From Oenanthe sinensis (Eukaryota > Streptophyta > Magnoliopsida > Apiales > Apiaceae): a DNA stretch of 64,000 nucleotides. The position numbers and the translations under genes are program-made. The stretch lies in NCBI GenBank assembly GCA_028671895.1, contig CM053813.1, positions 7,998,001 to 8,062,000 of the forward strand, read 5' to 3'. This document shows, piece by piece, positions 11,101 to 22,656 of the stretch (positions are counted from its first letter, which is position 1; every line of letters starts with the position of its first letter). Below the pieces are notes generated by a model. The model was not told the origin of the DNA. It ran no database searches and saw only the letters and a list, made by a program, of their open reading frames with translations.

Positions 11101-14100
11101 ATTGAATCAATTTGGCATGGAAAAGCTGACTAACAATAATTATCAGCATCAGAAGATGTATATGAAAGCATATATGCAAGGAGAAGATTTTAGGGATATC
11201 ATTGATGAAGGATATACTGAGTTACCTCTGATTGAGTATTCTGAAGCCAGAAGGAAGTGGAAAATAAAGTGAGGGAAAACATTGTTTCCTTTGCGCGGTT
11301 CCATCCACAAGGATTTGATTGATCACATCTGAGACAAAGAGACACCAAAGGATGTGTGGGATATATTGGATAAGTTTTTACTAAGAACAACACGGCCATA
11401 ATTCAGTTATTGGAGAACGAGTTGGCTAATGCAAATCAAAGGAACATGTCAATTGCTCAATATTTTCAAAAGGTTAAGAATTTATTTGCTGAGATTTCAG
11501 AATTAAATCAGGATGAGCCTATTAACGAGGCACGAATGCGAATATATCTTATTCGTGGCATAAAGGAGTACACCTCGTTTTTGACATCCATTCAAGGATG
11601 GGTAAATCAACCTAGAATCGTCGAGTTGGAGAATCTTCTTACTAATCATGAAACCCTAGCGATGACAAAAGTTTCAATATCAAAAAATGATGAGGCATAT
11701 TTTGTTAGAAAATAAAGGCATAATAATTAAAAGAGATCGGAGGAAAATAATCCAATATGAGTAGCTGATTGGAAATGTTAGAGTTCCAGTGCAGAGTAAT
11801 GGAGACTCAAAGATTCAAATGAACGCAGAAGCAGGCCAGGAAAGAATTTTAAACAAAAAGAGATGAATATAGAAAATTCTCAATACGAAGCTAAAAAGAA
11901 GATGATATATAACATGTGTGGCAAGCTTAGACATATAAAGAAGTTTTGTAGATTAAGATTTGTAGAGGGAAATGCGCATTTCTCAAAATAAGGAGGGAAT
12001 GTCAAGTGAAGGCAGTTGAAGGACTTGTAAATGTTACCAGTATATACCATGTTTTTGGTAGATGTTTTATTTGGTCAGAATGATGTTAAGATTTTAGAAA
12101 ATGTTCAAAGCATGGAGGCTGATACAATATTGAAAGGGAAGAGAGTTAATTCTCTTTATGTTTTGTTGGCAAGTGATGTTTTTCTGGAGAAATTAAGCCG
12201 ACAAGATAAAGGTTTTTTGTGGCATGCGCGTTTGACTCATGTCAGTTATGATAAGTTCAAAAACATTTCAGCAAATAATATTGCTAATAGACTGCCTAAC
12301 TTGGGAAATTTTATCATTGAGTAGTTGTGAAGGTTGTCAATATAGTAAAACACGTCATCTTCCATTTAAAAAATCTTCAATCAGAACTACAAAATCTTTG
12401 TAGCCGATCCATTCTGATTTATTAATAAACAATGCAGCAAGTTATAGTGGTCTTCGTTTTATGCTTGTTATTGTTGACGATTATACAAGATTTTCATGGG
12501 TGTTCTTCATGAAAGAAAAATCTGATACATTCCTAATCTTCAAGCAATTTAAGAGGAAGATTGATGGGGAACTTTGAAGACGAATCAGGTATTTGTGAAC
12601 TGATAATGGAGGATAATTTATATCTAACAAATTTGCTGATTTGATTTTCGTGAGAGACATGGAATAAGAAGATAACTGACGTGTCCAAGAACATCATAGA
12701 AAAATGGAGTTGCTCAACGAAAATTAAGGCATTTACAAGAGGTAAGTAGAAGTTGGATGCATTCAAAAATTCTTCCTCAAGAGTTATGAGAAAAAGCTAT
12801 TTGATGTTCCTGTCATGTGATAAATCGATTGCCCTCAAAAGTTATCAAACATGAACACTCCATTTGAACTTCTTTATAAGGAGGAACCTTTTGTCTCATA
12901 TTTCATAATTTTTGGCTCTATATGCTATGTCCATGTTTCTGATCAGCTACATGCTAAAATGGATGCAAATGAAAATAAATGTGTGTTTGTGGGCTACGAT
13001 CCTAAAAGAAAAGGTTGGAGATACATGGATCCTGATACATTCAAAATTATGACGTCCAATGATGTTGTCTTTAATGAAACAACATCCTACTGTGTGCACC
13101 CTATATTAACACAACTTGCAGATCCGTTAAACAATGAAAATGAAGATGTACATGATAAATAAAGTGATCCAAGTCCAAGTGTACCTCATGATATGTCTGG
13201 AAATGAAAGTGAAGGTGAAACAACTCATGAAGAAGATGATGGGGCTCAAGGTAGTGATCAGCTGCCTCGAAGATCACAAAGAACGTGGAGGAGGAATAAA
13301 AGATACAAGGACTACACTATAGGAGCTGATTATGATAAAATTACGGAATGTTTTTTTGCAGGCCCGTTTAATGAATCTGAACCATTATCATACGAGGATG
13401 CTAAATGAAGTCCAAATTGGGAATCTGCTTAGGAGGAAGAAATATCAGCACTTCATAAGAAGGGTACATGAGATCTAGTTCCCAAGCCTAAGGGATTCAA
13501 ACCAAAATCTAGCAAATGGGTTTATAAAGTGAAGTGTAAATCTAATGGAAGTGTTGATTGATATAAAGCGGAGACTAAGCGTATTGAGGTTAACTATCAT
13601 TCTAAGAACATAACTTGGCCAGGTCTCCAAAGTTCACACAATAAGGGAGTGTTGAAATATTGTGTAAACTTCCTAAAATTTCTAGAAGATAATCATATTC
13701 ATTCATAGGTTCATGTATTCACATTTATTATAAGTACGATAAATCTATGCAGACTTATCATATAGACTTATTATCTAGAATATTATACAACTATTATATA
13801 ATGTACCCAGCACATTGTAGCAAGATTTATAATTCATAATATATTCTAAGTAATTTCCCAATTCTCTTGTTTGACAAACAATGTGCGTGTTTTTTGTGCA
13901 TAATTCTACCTAGTTTTTTAAGTCTGATTTTGAGCGAGTGTTTCTAGGTGCAGTTTAGAGAGCATTCATAATTCTCTGAACTCCCCTTCCCCATACTTTC
14001 ATATTTGCTCTCTCTTTCTAGACAATTCCCTCACCTTCCTCTTTCATGACCACCATGGAAATAATCTCTCTAACACTGTTTGTCCTCGGTAATTCTACTC

Positions 14101-17100
14101 CAAAATCACCCTTCAATAAATCCCTTAATGGTTCTTTTTTAAATAAAAACATTGGGTATCAATATCCCTAATAATCGAGAAGTTATGCTGAAGATAACAT
14201 AGAATAGTAGAATACTACTGACTTGAACAAAAAAACCACTTGAACAAAAAAACCAGTAACTTAAATGTTAAATTTGGTGATTTGTCTTAAATAATTAATT
14301 ATTTCTTTATCTTAAATTAGAAAATCAAACACAAATTTACGAATTTACTTCGTCTACTCTATTTAATAAGTCCATATTATTATAAATTTTTTATTACTTG
14401 TCTTATTGTTGTTTTAATTTTATTATTTTATTCATTATTTTTATTTATTTATTGTTGGAAAATAATAATTAGAAATTTGTTGAAGAATAAGGTAATATAT
14501 ATTATTAATATAATGTATTATTATTATTATTTATTGTAAGTTTTTAATTGTCTCATTAATATTATTAATTAATTATGTATAGTTAAATTTATATCCTAGG
14601 ATAAAACTAAAGTTAATTAAATATTTTTAATAATTTCTTATTATGATTAATTGATTCTCATAATTTTTCTTTGTATTTGGTAGTTGTTTGGTTGCAAATG
14701 GTTATTTAATTCCCCTCAAAATTACAATGGCTTGGTATTTAATTAATGTTTGGTCGTAATAGAGAAAATACACTTCCTATCAGAACTGCAAGTCAGCGAG
14801 GGAAATGTGAGAAAGTTACTTAATGCATTGTGTGAGAATTTTAATTACACTTCCTACATAAGTGTTAAGCAAACAATATTATAATTTGCTACTTCCCAAG
14901 ATATTATAATTTTAACTTCCTAGATATTTGTATGTCAATCAAATGATTTTTTAATTGTTTAATGAATATTGGTTGGTAAAGTGATTTTAACCTATTATTG
15001 TTACTAAATTTCATAGTATATGTTTATCTTTGTGTATTGATATTTATTATTTTTGAAGGAAAGAAAATTGATTTTATGGCAGTTGGATATTAATTATAAT
15101 TTAAACACCTATTTTAATTGAAACACATAACTATTCTAATTTAAACACCTTTTTACAACAAAAGCAAATATAAGTTAAAAAATATATGTTAAAAAAATAA
15201 ATAACATAACATATATTAAAAAGCAAATCACTGGATATTACCTAGTATATATTATAGAGGATTTTACAAAATTTTCTTACTTATCTAGAATTCGCCGGAA
15301 ATATCCACTATCCCAAACACTAGAATTTTTGCAAGCATGCATTATCTCTAAAATCATCATTCTATACCTAAACTATAATGGACTAAGAAATGTAGGGAAG
15401 TACTAGGTCGTGTAACTGCCCACAGATATATCATTTCAATAAGAGTCTTAATACTATCACATATTGAAAATCGTAAAAGGAATTTGGTAGAACAGAAAAG
15501 GAAGCACATCAGATAAACCTTACAAGAATGTCTTGGCCAATCCAAGAATATGATTCCTTCCGTGTTACAACCCAAAAAACCGCAAATATTATGCATAAAA
15601 CCAAAATCACCAGAGAGAAAATTGAAGCATTTCCGAATAATGGCAATTTGACTTTTCGCTGTTTCCATTTGCTACTCAGTAACAAAAAACAGATATGAAA
15701 TAAAGTTGAAGCGGTTAATTCATCTGCAGTTCAAAATACATTGAGTTTGAAGTATACCTTGTCACGACGGATGTTATACAAAAATGCATTCCCTGATTTG
15801 CCAAAACAGAATATTAACAAGATAAATAATTCAATGATAAATAAGAATATTACTAAAAGTGGAAAAACATCTTATTTTTGTAATACTATGTTAAAGAAAA
15901 TGTAATGATAAATGATGCATTAGCTTCGTACGTAGTGTTCTAAAAATCGGCGGAACTAGATTAAGCGGGAATGAGGTCAAATATTTTTTTTTGCAAACTG
16001 GTCAAAAATGGGGGCGAAACGGGAAAAATACGTTAAAATGGTAAAAAAATGGTCAAATTAATTTTTTTTAAAGTTAAAATTTCTAAAAATTAAAATATTT
16101 ATATTAAAAATTACAATGAATATGAGTTGTATGACCTTAAACTTTTCATAAATCCCAAATACTTTCTTAAATTTCTAGTAATTATCTATATTATGTAATA
16201 ACTACTAAAATTAATTATTAAATAAGGACTTTTAAATATAAATCACTTAAATATTAATGATAAGTGATTTTTTATAAATCTTAATATCTAAATACATATG
16301 TACTAATGATATATGATAAAGTTTTATATAAATTTTATCATAATTTGATGTTGTTTAAATAAAATTATATATTATTATTTTTTAAATTAAATTATATCTA
16401 ATTAATGTTTCGATTAATCATCGATTACCGATTAATCATTATATGGTAGCTTCACAAGACACAAGTCTTATAATGTTAAAAACTAATGATTTCAGGAGAG
16501 AAAGACAATCATAGAATTGACATTAGTGTGTTAGTCAGTTAATATTTCCTACTACAAATTACTAGGATATAACAGTGCATCAATTGAATAATATTTAAGT
16601 AAATATATTTTTATATTATATTTTTATTGGTATTTGTTATAAAAACTTTATATTAAATTTTTGTAGATTTGAGAACTTTTTTGAATACATATAATATATT
16701 TAATTATTTTATACAAATGTGTCCAACGGGGTATACTCTCCCTTGTATATGTATGTGCAAATTATAGATACATTTATTTACCACCCCTATTATATTTTTT
16801 CTGAACGTGAAAATATTAACAGAACTATATATATAACTCGTTTCACAGTTCTAGAATTTAGAACAAAAAGGACTATGAATGAAGGTCCTTCAAACAATTA
16901 CACCGGGGAAGTACTCTAACCAAGAATTCTTTGAAGTTCCAGAGAGGGGCAAAAAGATAAGTAGTACATATACTAATAATTAAACATAAACATACCTGAA
17001 CACCACCAATGCTGAAAAGTATAATCAACACCCAGACGAACGACGACGACATGAAAAAATATAGCAGCAGCAGAAAAACAGATGCTGTTATGACAAAAGT

Positions 17101-20100
17101 AACAGCACTCATCAGGTTAACTTCTACAATTTCGTCCTCATCATCTGCTACATCTTTAGGTTTCTGGTAATGAAGGAATGCGAATTTAATCCATATATTC
17201 CAGCAGTTGCATATAAATATATATATATATTCACACAAACAAATGCAAGCACATCAGCAAAACTGTGATACATGTAAAAATCAATGTAAACACATTCAAA
17301 AATGCCTCATCCTATATAGATAGAACATGTAAAAAAAACAAAAGCCTCATCCTTCAGCAGATACCAAGACGAACACATTAAAAAGGATTAGTAGAAACAT
17401 CGATAGCGGTTAAGCAGACATGTATATATATAATGTCTAGTGGATGGAGATAAAATAAGTAGTTGTGCCATAAACATCTACATGACTTGAAATCATCATC
17501 AATTTGTGTGGTGAAAACACCAAATCTTCTCAATTATAAACGACATCTGGCAACTTAGGAACACACACAGAAATACGTACCCAAGTATTAACCAAGTACA
17601 TGCATGCATTAAGGAAGGCTGCAAGGATCAAAGAGGGGGTTACCAAAAGGGATTTCCTGATCCCCCTTAGTCCAAGGTGTTTATTACGATGAGGGCATTG
17701 TTTGTACCAGAATTTTATATGTCCAAGTTTGTATTGAGTATATAAACAACATGACGGGTGAAGATCGTTAGGCGTCCGACAGGTTAATTAATTGCCTTAA
17801 TTAATAACTGACGAATAGACCAAGTCTCGACGGGTAAATCCTGAAGCACCTGACGGCCGAAAATTAAGGAAGAGATAGAGTCCATTTTCAACAACAATTC
17901 AAATGCTTGGGGAAGATAAGGATAAGCATCCCTAATATCAAGAAACGTGATCAGCAAGTGGCTCCATGAAAATAGGAACAAAAGAACAGCTGACGAGTAT
18001 ACAATACACTGACGGGAGCTGACCAAATCAACCCGTCGACCGATGACTCCTAAAATTTAGGAGATAAACTAGCAACTTCTCCCTACAATCAAGGCACGTG
18101 ATCAAGGCTGTTACCTGAAGATTAGTAATGGGAGGATGACTATATTCACCTATAAATACATCTAAGAATGCAGAGAAAAGGGACTCCTAGCCTCCAACTC
18201 ATCTACTATACTTTTATTTCTTTATTCAGCCGACGAGTAGATACAGACAGCCGACGAGTAGCCGACGAGTAGATACAGACAGCCGACGAGTAGATACATA
18301 CAGCCGACGAGTACGAACTGCACTAGATGTATAAGATATTTTGTACTTGTATCTTGTTTTTAATCACTTATAACTGATTGGCATCATCATTCTAGTGGAT
18401 ATTCTTGGCTGGGCACATCCCACCAGCGGTTTTTACCCTTTCACATGGGTTTTCCACGTCACCAAAACCTTGTGTTCTTCTTCTTTGGTTTACTTTTTTG
18501 CACTTGTCTTACTACTTTGTTACTTGTTCTTCAAATACGAAATCGATTAGACTTAGCTATTAACCCTAAAAAAATCTGGACAAAACAGGCATTTAGCAAG
18601 ATGCGATAGAATCCAAGAGGACCACACTATCACACCAGTATCCGATACAGGGCATATTCACAGCAATGAAACCTTAATTATATTATTCCGTAGGTATTAT
18701 ATAATAAGGACTACCAGTCTCACAAATACAATTGGATCAAATCAATTTCATTTCAAGTTCCAGTTTGTCTAGACTAAATCTACCCATATGAAAAGAAATT
18801 ATGTATTTGTGTCATTTCATGCAAGTTTTTGAATATATATTCATGAAAATCTTCGTAATCTATGTTACGTACTAAATATGCACTGTAATGTTTCAATGGC
18901 TTGTATAACAACAAATCTCCATAAAATTTCAATGCATGTCAATAACATAACTCTAGTACAGAAGCTTACCAAAAAAAAAATTCTAGTACAACAGAATAAG
19001 ACGAAACAATAAACTATGAAATTTAAGATTAAATCAGAAAGGCATATATGTGACCTTTGGTGAAAATTCATCATAGCTCTCCTCACTTTGTTTGGTTGCA
19101 GTAAACTCTGACCAAACTGCAGCACATGCTACAGTCCCAACAGTCATAAACCACAAGAATACCACAGACGAGTCCAAAATTGAGCGAGGTGGCGCATATA
19201 GTAGTAATTGCACTACAATTAATGGATAATTAGTCATTCATAAATCACCGAAAAGGAACCATGCACATTACTACAACAATTTCACTACAGAGAGAAAATT
19301 TTCACAAAGCTAGCTAGTACACCACAAAAAAGAAGAAATATTATTTAATTTAAGTTCAATCAAGCAATACATTCTCTTCAACCCAGCCTTCTTGTTAATA
19401 GCGAAAAGTAACAAATTTAAACCGAGCATATTTCTGACTAGAGGATTAGATAAAGACATGTCAGCATTGTAGGAGGTTCAGAAATTACACTTTTCTTTAG
19501 AACTCACCGTTGTTTTTACCTCCCATGGAATTTCTGAAACGATCTCCATCAGACTTTGTGACAATCACAGTAGGAATTTTAATATCTAAAGTTTTATTGC
19601 TAGGACAATCAATCACAGGAATCTCATCTGCAGAGAGGGGTAACAAAAAGGTAAGAAAAACAGGTTCTTAATATAGTGTCTCAACTAGTGTTTTGTTTGA
19701 TAAATTATAACGGTACGTCCCACTGAAATACTCAGTGAAAACATAACATATAATAAGATACCAAAATTACAACCTGGATCATCATTGATCAACAATAAAA
19801 TAGCTGCACCACCAGATTCTGCATTCTCAGCCTTCACCGAGAATTCACAAGTACCCCGTGGACACACTGCTATTGAGCCAGATAACTGCAAGTATGTAAG
19901 GAATATTTTATAAACTTTTGGGAGTTTTAACATGAAGAGTATATATTGGAAAAACTACTTTGTATTGTTCATGAGTTACTAACTAGAGTATTTACGGCTT
20001 GTGAATTGCTAAAGATGGAAGGGAATAGGAAGTGTATACAACATTTCATGATTCACAGCATAAAAGAATGAAGCTTCAACACTATATTATGTCACAAATC

Positions 20101-21539
20101 CTAGGGGAAATATGATTTAAAAGGAACACAAAATAAGGCTTACTTTAACAAGTCTTTTATTTGATGCTATTTGTTATGTATAACATTTTTATTTATTTCA
20201 AGTAAAACAAAATTATGCTCCGTCACTTATTTACGTGCTACCATTGGCCAAGGTTGCCAAAGAAATGGCAATATACCAAAAGCAAAGGAGATCACTAATG
20301 AAAGATAATAGTAAATAACGCTTTTGCAAGTTTAGTTTCTTTAGAAATACGACACATCCACCTGGGCTTGTGATTGACGGAATGAAAGAATCTGAATTGT
20401 ATACATACATATTGAGAAAATAAAATTGAACTAATCAACCAAATATAAATATTTCACAGCAAACATAGAATCAGATATGACCGAAATAGTTCTAAAACAA
20501 AACCTTTTCACTTAAAGTAGTACAACAGTCTGAGGGATTAGGAATCCTTGCAGGTAGTTTAGTAGCCTTTTCCTTTTCTTCGGGTAAATTTTCCCCAAAT
20601 CGTGCACCTAATCCCACAACCTGATCACTTTTCTCCTCATTAACCCAATACTGAACTATTACCTGAAATTCAATGCAAAAAAGGTATCAACCACAGCAGC
20701 ATACTGCAACTAAAGCTTTAAATTTAAAAGCTAAAATTACTATACAAATATCCCTCTTCTCGTGGCAACACGAGCTGAAGGGTTGCAAGCATTTGTGCGG
20801 GTGAAATCATGACAAGAGCCCTTACCGGCCATAACCCTACTCACCATTGAAAAAATTAAGTAATAATTCAATAAAATAATTTTCAATCAGAAATTGTAAA
20901 CCATGCTCACCCACAAGGACATGACTAATGTTTTTTACAATTGTTATTTCATATATACACACACATTTTCATGCATTCTTGATATCCATACCATAAAATT
21001 CCATATGTACATTCAACTCAACTTTAAAATTATTCAAACTCAAGATCATGGCGGAACCAATGAGGGTTAGCCTAGCCTCGAGCCCCCAGTGACCTTTAAA
21101 AAGAAATAGATAAATTATTTTTCAAGTCATGATTTTTAGTTAAAAATTAGTAAAAACTTGTTTTTAAGCCATGATTAACCTCTAAAACTCAATAATTTAT
21201 TGGCTTAGCCCCGGATATTTAGAAATTTTGGTTCCTCCCCTGCTCAAGATATAAATATATATGATGCAATCCATGTTACACAATATATATGTACGCATAT
21301 AATATATGCCGAAGATATATTTTTGCAATAAAAATCTAGAAAAAAAATAAGAATAAACACCAACATGAAGATGTACCGAGAAAGAAATCTAATCTAAAGA
21401 TACACACACACAGGTGGGGGGTTCATACATCTTGAACATCCTGGGAATTACGGCAAATAGGAGCTGCATGAGAGAAGAACGATGATGAAGATAAAAAAAG
21501 CAGTAAAAATGTTAATGAGAAGAGAGAGTAGGTCGCCAT
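5127..21539 (-). CDS. SPPL: Signal peptide peptidase-like protease (SPPL), PA-domain type, 14 exons
   Basis: Exons on the minus strand are 21539-21429, 20662-20504, 19885-19774, 19627-19508, 19212-19055, 17163-16996, 15792-15758, 15671-15524, 9594-9541, 9256-9164, 7073-6931, 5945-5875, 5432-5349 and 5230-5127. All junctions are GT-AG, phases agree, and the total is 1560 bp (519 residues plus stop), close to the usual 530-540 for plant SPPLs. Residues 1-25 are a signal peptide. Residues 38 to about 165 are a luminal protease-associated domain. A nine-helix presenilin-like membrane core follows. The catalytic motifs are intact: CYDIFWVF (Asp368), GFGDILFPG (Asp421) and QPALL (474-478). Family members are GxGD aspartyl proteases that cut type II membrane proteins inside the bilayer, usually in endosomal or vacuolar membranes. 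Exon 7 is only 35 bp. The last donor (CTAG/GTCTGG) is weak but in frame. The substrate is unknown. Confidence 0.92.
5946..6930 (-). other. Intron 11 of SPPL
   Basis: A 985-bp intron, mostly AT-rich. It contains the two-copy tandem repeat at 6425-6585. No protein-coding remnant was seen. Confidence 0.6.
6425..6585. repeat. Two-copy 80-bp tandem repeat in intron 11
   Basis: Two adjacent diverged copies begin CTTGGACCATCC at about 6425 and 6505. Both contain CAATATATGGACCTAGCGA, which itself has a near-palindromic core. The copies differ at many sites, so the duplication is old. Confidence 0.65.
7074..9163 (-). other. Intron 10 of SPPL
   Basis: A 2.1-kb, very AT-rich intron with a hAT-like insertion at 8285-8852. 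The rest (7074-8276 and 8861-9163) shows no gene or recognisable element. Confidence 0.6.
8285..8852. mobile_element. hAT-like non-autonomous element in SPPL intron 10
   Basis: A 568-bp segment, richer in GATC and CCGGA words than its surroundings, starts TGCAGATGCACAAAA and ends with the reverse complement of CAGAGATGCAATTAAAA. The termini therefore share an AGATGCA inverted repeat. It is flanked by 8-bp copies TTATCACA (8277-8284) and TTATCAAA (8853-8860) that match at seven of eight positions, as expected for a hAT target duplication. No transposase is present. Element class is inferred from duplication length and termini. Confidence 0.55.
11000..11011 (+). other. Primer binding site of the intronic Copia element
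   Basis: TGGTATCAGAGT lies four bases after the 5' LTR end, one base different from the usual TGGTATCAGAGC. Confidence 0.75.
11081..11990 (+). pseudogene. Copia gag remnant in SPPL intron 8
   Basis: The frame begins MDINGESLNQFGMEKL, reads to a stop at 11272, and resumes at 11410 with MSIAQYFQKVKNLFAEISEL and IRGIKEY, typical of the UBN2-type Copia gag. It stops at 11715. A damaged CCHC zinc knuckle (CGKLRHIKKFC, first Cys lost) lies near 11910-11950. Several stops and frameshifts make it non-functional. Confidence 0.75.
12031..13162 (+). pseudogene. Copia pre-integrase and integrase remnant
   Basis: Frame 12031-12324 contains KGFLWHARLTHVSYDKFK, the pre-integrase zinc-binding region of Copia pol. 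The catalytic core that follows (12330-12850) is full of stops. Frame 12851-13162 contains MNTPFELLYKEEP and KCVFVGYDPKRKGWR, the C-terminal integrase region. An acidic linker follows, then the first RT residues (PKGFKPKSSKWVYKVK, about 13490-13540), before the sequence jumps to the 3' LTR. Confidence 0.78.
15793..16995 (-). other. Intron 6 of SPPL with a repeat remnant
   Basis: A 1.2-kb intron. Between about 15935 and 16445 it starts TGTTCTAAAAATCGGCGG and ends with GATTAATCATCGATTACC, a layout seen in common plant non-autonomous repeats, but I find no target duplication. No coding remnant. Confidence 0.4.
17699..18587 (+). mobile_element. Solo LTR with perfect target duplication in SPPL intron 5
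   Basis: The 889-bp unit begins TGTTTGTACC and ends GGACAAAACA. It is flanked on both sides by GGCAT (17694-17698 and 18588-18592), an exact 5-bp target duplication. Plus-strand CTATAAATA near 18151 is a candidate TATA box. The 3' part carries GGGTTTTCCACGTCACC, resembling a motif common in plant LTR U5 regions. There is no internal region, so it is a solo LTR left by recombination. It lies antisense to the host gene. The superfamily is not certain. Confidence 0.85.
18226..18315 (+). repeat. GCCGACGAGTAGATACA short tandem repeats
   Basis: Four or five copies of CAGCCGACGAGTAGATACA, one of them truncated, lie just downstream of the candidate TATA box of the solo LTR. Related GACGAGTA and GACGGGT words occur elsewhere in the same LTR (from about 17752). 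Confidence 0.85.
20663..21428 (-). other. Intron 1 of SPPL
   Basis: A 766-bp intron with a hAT-type MITE at 21047-21242. No other feature recognised. Confidence 0.65.
21047..21242. mobile_element. hAT-type MITE with perfect 8-bp target duplication
   Basis: A 196-bp unit lies between two copies of CTCAAGAT (21039-21046 and 21243-21250). Its ends are imperfect inverted repeats: CATGGCGGAACCAA on the left, and CAGGGGAGGAACCAA read inward from the right. The 8-bp duplication and CAGGGG-type end fit non-autonomous hAT elements. It sits in intron 1 of SPPL. Confidence 0.85.
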
Positions 21540-21650
21540 GAATATCTATTAATCTGTGCAGCACATGCAGTGGCGGTCAACCCTCTTTTGGCCAATCTAT
21601 ATTATTATCAAGCATCAAACATTGTACGTAAATCCCAGATTTCCATTAAG
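21540..21650 (-). promoter_or_regulatory. Candidate SPPL core promoter
   Basis: Immediately upstream of the ATG the minus strand has a TATA-like ATAATATAGATT at about 21594-21605. Spacing to the ATG would leave a short 5' UTR. This rests on one weak motif. Confidence 0.25.
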
Positions 21651-22109
21651 AAATAAAGCATGGAATGTATTGAAAGAGGAACATAAACGGAAATATGGCA
21701 TGCAGATCACACATGTCAAAATTGTGTGACGTTAATTTCTCGAATCCACATTTGCTTTCTGTACTAAAAGGAGCCATCGTACGTGTTTGGCACACTAAAT
21801 AATCTTATTTTATTTTACAAAATTTGAATGATATTAATATGGTATTATACCCTTGTAAATGAATAATGTTATTCAAGAAATTAGTTTTGAAAATTTATTT
21901 AAATTATATTTTCTTTAAATATAATAATATTTTATGAAAAAACAAATTAATTACGTAACAAAAATCTAATAAAATCCATCCATAATGTCTTGACAAACTA
22001 AAAATGTTAAAAAGATTACACATTAAAAATTTACTGAAATTTCAAAGTAATTTGATCACACAAATTATTCATAAATCGGGTTCTTAAAAACCTGATTATG
22101 TTTCATTTT
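21651..22109. other. AT-rich upstream flank of SPPL
   Basis: No gene recognised. Upstream promoter elements of SPPL may lie here, but none is distinctive. Confidence 0.4.
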
Positions 22110-22476
22110 CTTGTTCATCAAACTGCTATTTATTTTCATCTTCATTACTCTGAGTATTCTAGTCACTTTGATCAAACAATTTATCTTGCAATTTCTACAA
22201 TCTTATATAGTTGTGAATAACAAAACATTCAATAACAATATCTCTTTGTGTTGAGAAAGTACAAGGAGTAATTTGCTTCAATTTAGTAAACCTTGCTTTT
22301 AATACACCATATGCACGTTCTATAATATTTCTCATGAATATGATTAAAATTGTCCTCTTTACTTAAAGCACGCTGTTTATGAAAATCAAATAACCAATAT
22401 CTTGTGTTACGATATGAATTTAAATAACCACGTGTGTTTGCATATGCTGCATCACAAAAATAATATTTATCTGCAA
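22110..22476 (-). pseudogene. PIF/Harbinger transposase remnant
   Basis: The minus strand reads DKYYFCDAAYANTRGYLNSY, then RNTRYWLFDF, the DAxYxNxxGFLxPYRxxRY region of plant Harbinger (DDE_4) transposases. It continues through a damaged RNVIERTFGVLK equivalent (YRTCIWCIKSK) to a CFVIHNYI-like end. Frameshifts and stops are present, so it is dead. Harbinger transposases cut and paste their own element using a DDE site; only the C-terminal part is left here. Confidence 0.7.
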
Positions 22477-22656
22477 AAAATAATATAAATATATTTATAT
22501 ATTAATTCGTGTGTAATATTCTTAAAAATAGATAAGAATTTAAACTATATGTGAATACATACTTGGAGGTGGATTTGAAAATTTAGAATACAACTTATGT
22601 TAATATTCTAGAATCATGTACCACCCCATCACATCGAGAAGAGCAGTGGCCACATC

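Larger units (their letters stand above)
10667..13979 (+). mobile_element. Degenerate Copia element in SPPL intron 8, antisense to the gene
   Basis: Two related LTRs of about 330 bp (10667-10996 and 13650-13979) flank a primer site and broken gag-pol. Both start around TTGAAATATTGTG and end at CATAATTCTCT. The 3' LTR follows the polypurine tract AATAAGGGAG. The LTRs have drifted visibly from each other, so the insertion is old. The order gag, pre-integrase, integrase and the first part of RT is kept, but most of RT and all of RNase H are missing. Target duplications are not clear (CTCCT-like sequence at both ends). Confidence 0.8.
9595..15523 (-). other. Intron 8 of SPPL, 5.9 kb
   Basis: This is the largest intron. 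Its centre (10667-13979) is a degenerate plus-strand Copia element. From 9730 to 10030 it holds a GGGGCC/GGCCC-bearing AT-rich stretch that looks like an old transposon edge. From 13980 to 15500 I see only AT-rich sequence without coding signal. Confidence 0.6.
17164..19054 (-). other. Intron 5 of SPPL
   Basis: A 1.9-kb intron carrying the solo LTR at 17699-18587. The remaining flanks are AT-rich and show no gene. Confidence 0.65.

Noticed and set aside
10979..11272. SPPL alternative exon in intron 8
   Set aside because: The sequence is Copia leader and gag on the opposite strand to the gene.
16873..17238. 121-codon ORF as an independent membrane protein gene
   Set aside because: It contains SPPL exon 6 read through into both introns; the true borders are 17163 and 16996.
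19685..19933. 82-codon ORF as a separate secreted protein
   Set aside because: It is the PA-domain exon 3 of SPPL read through its introns.
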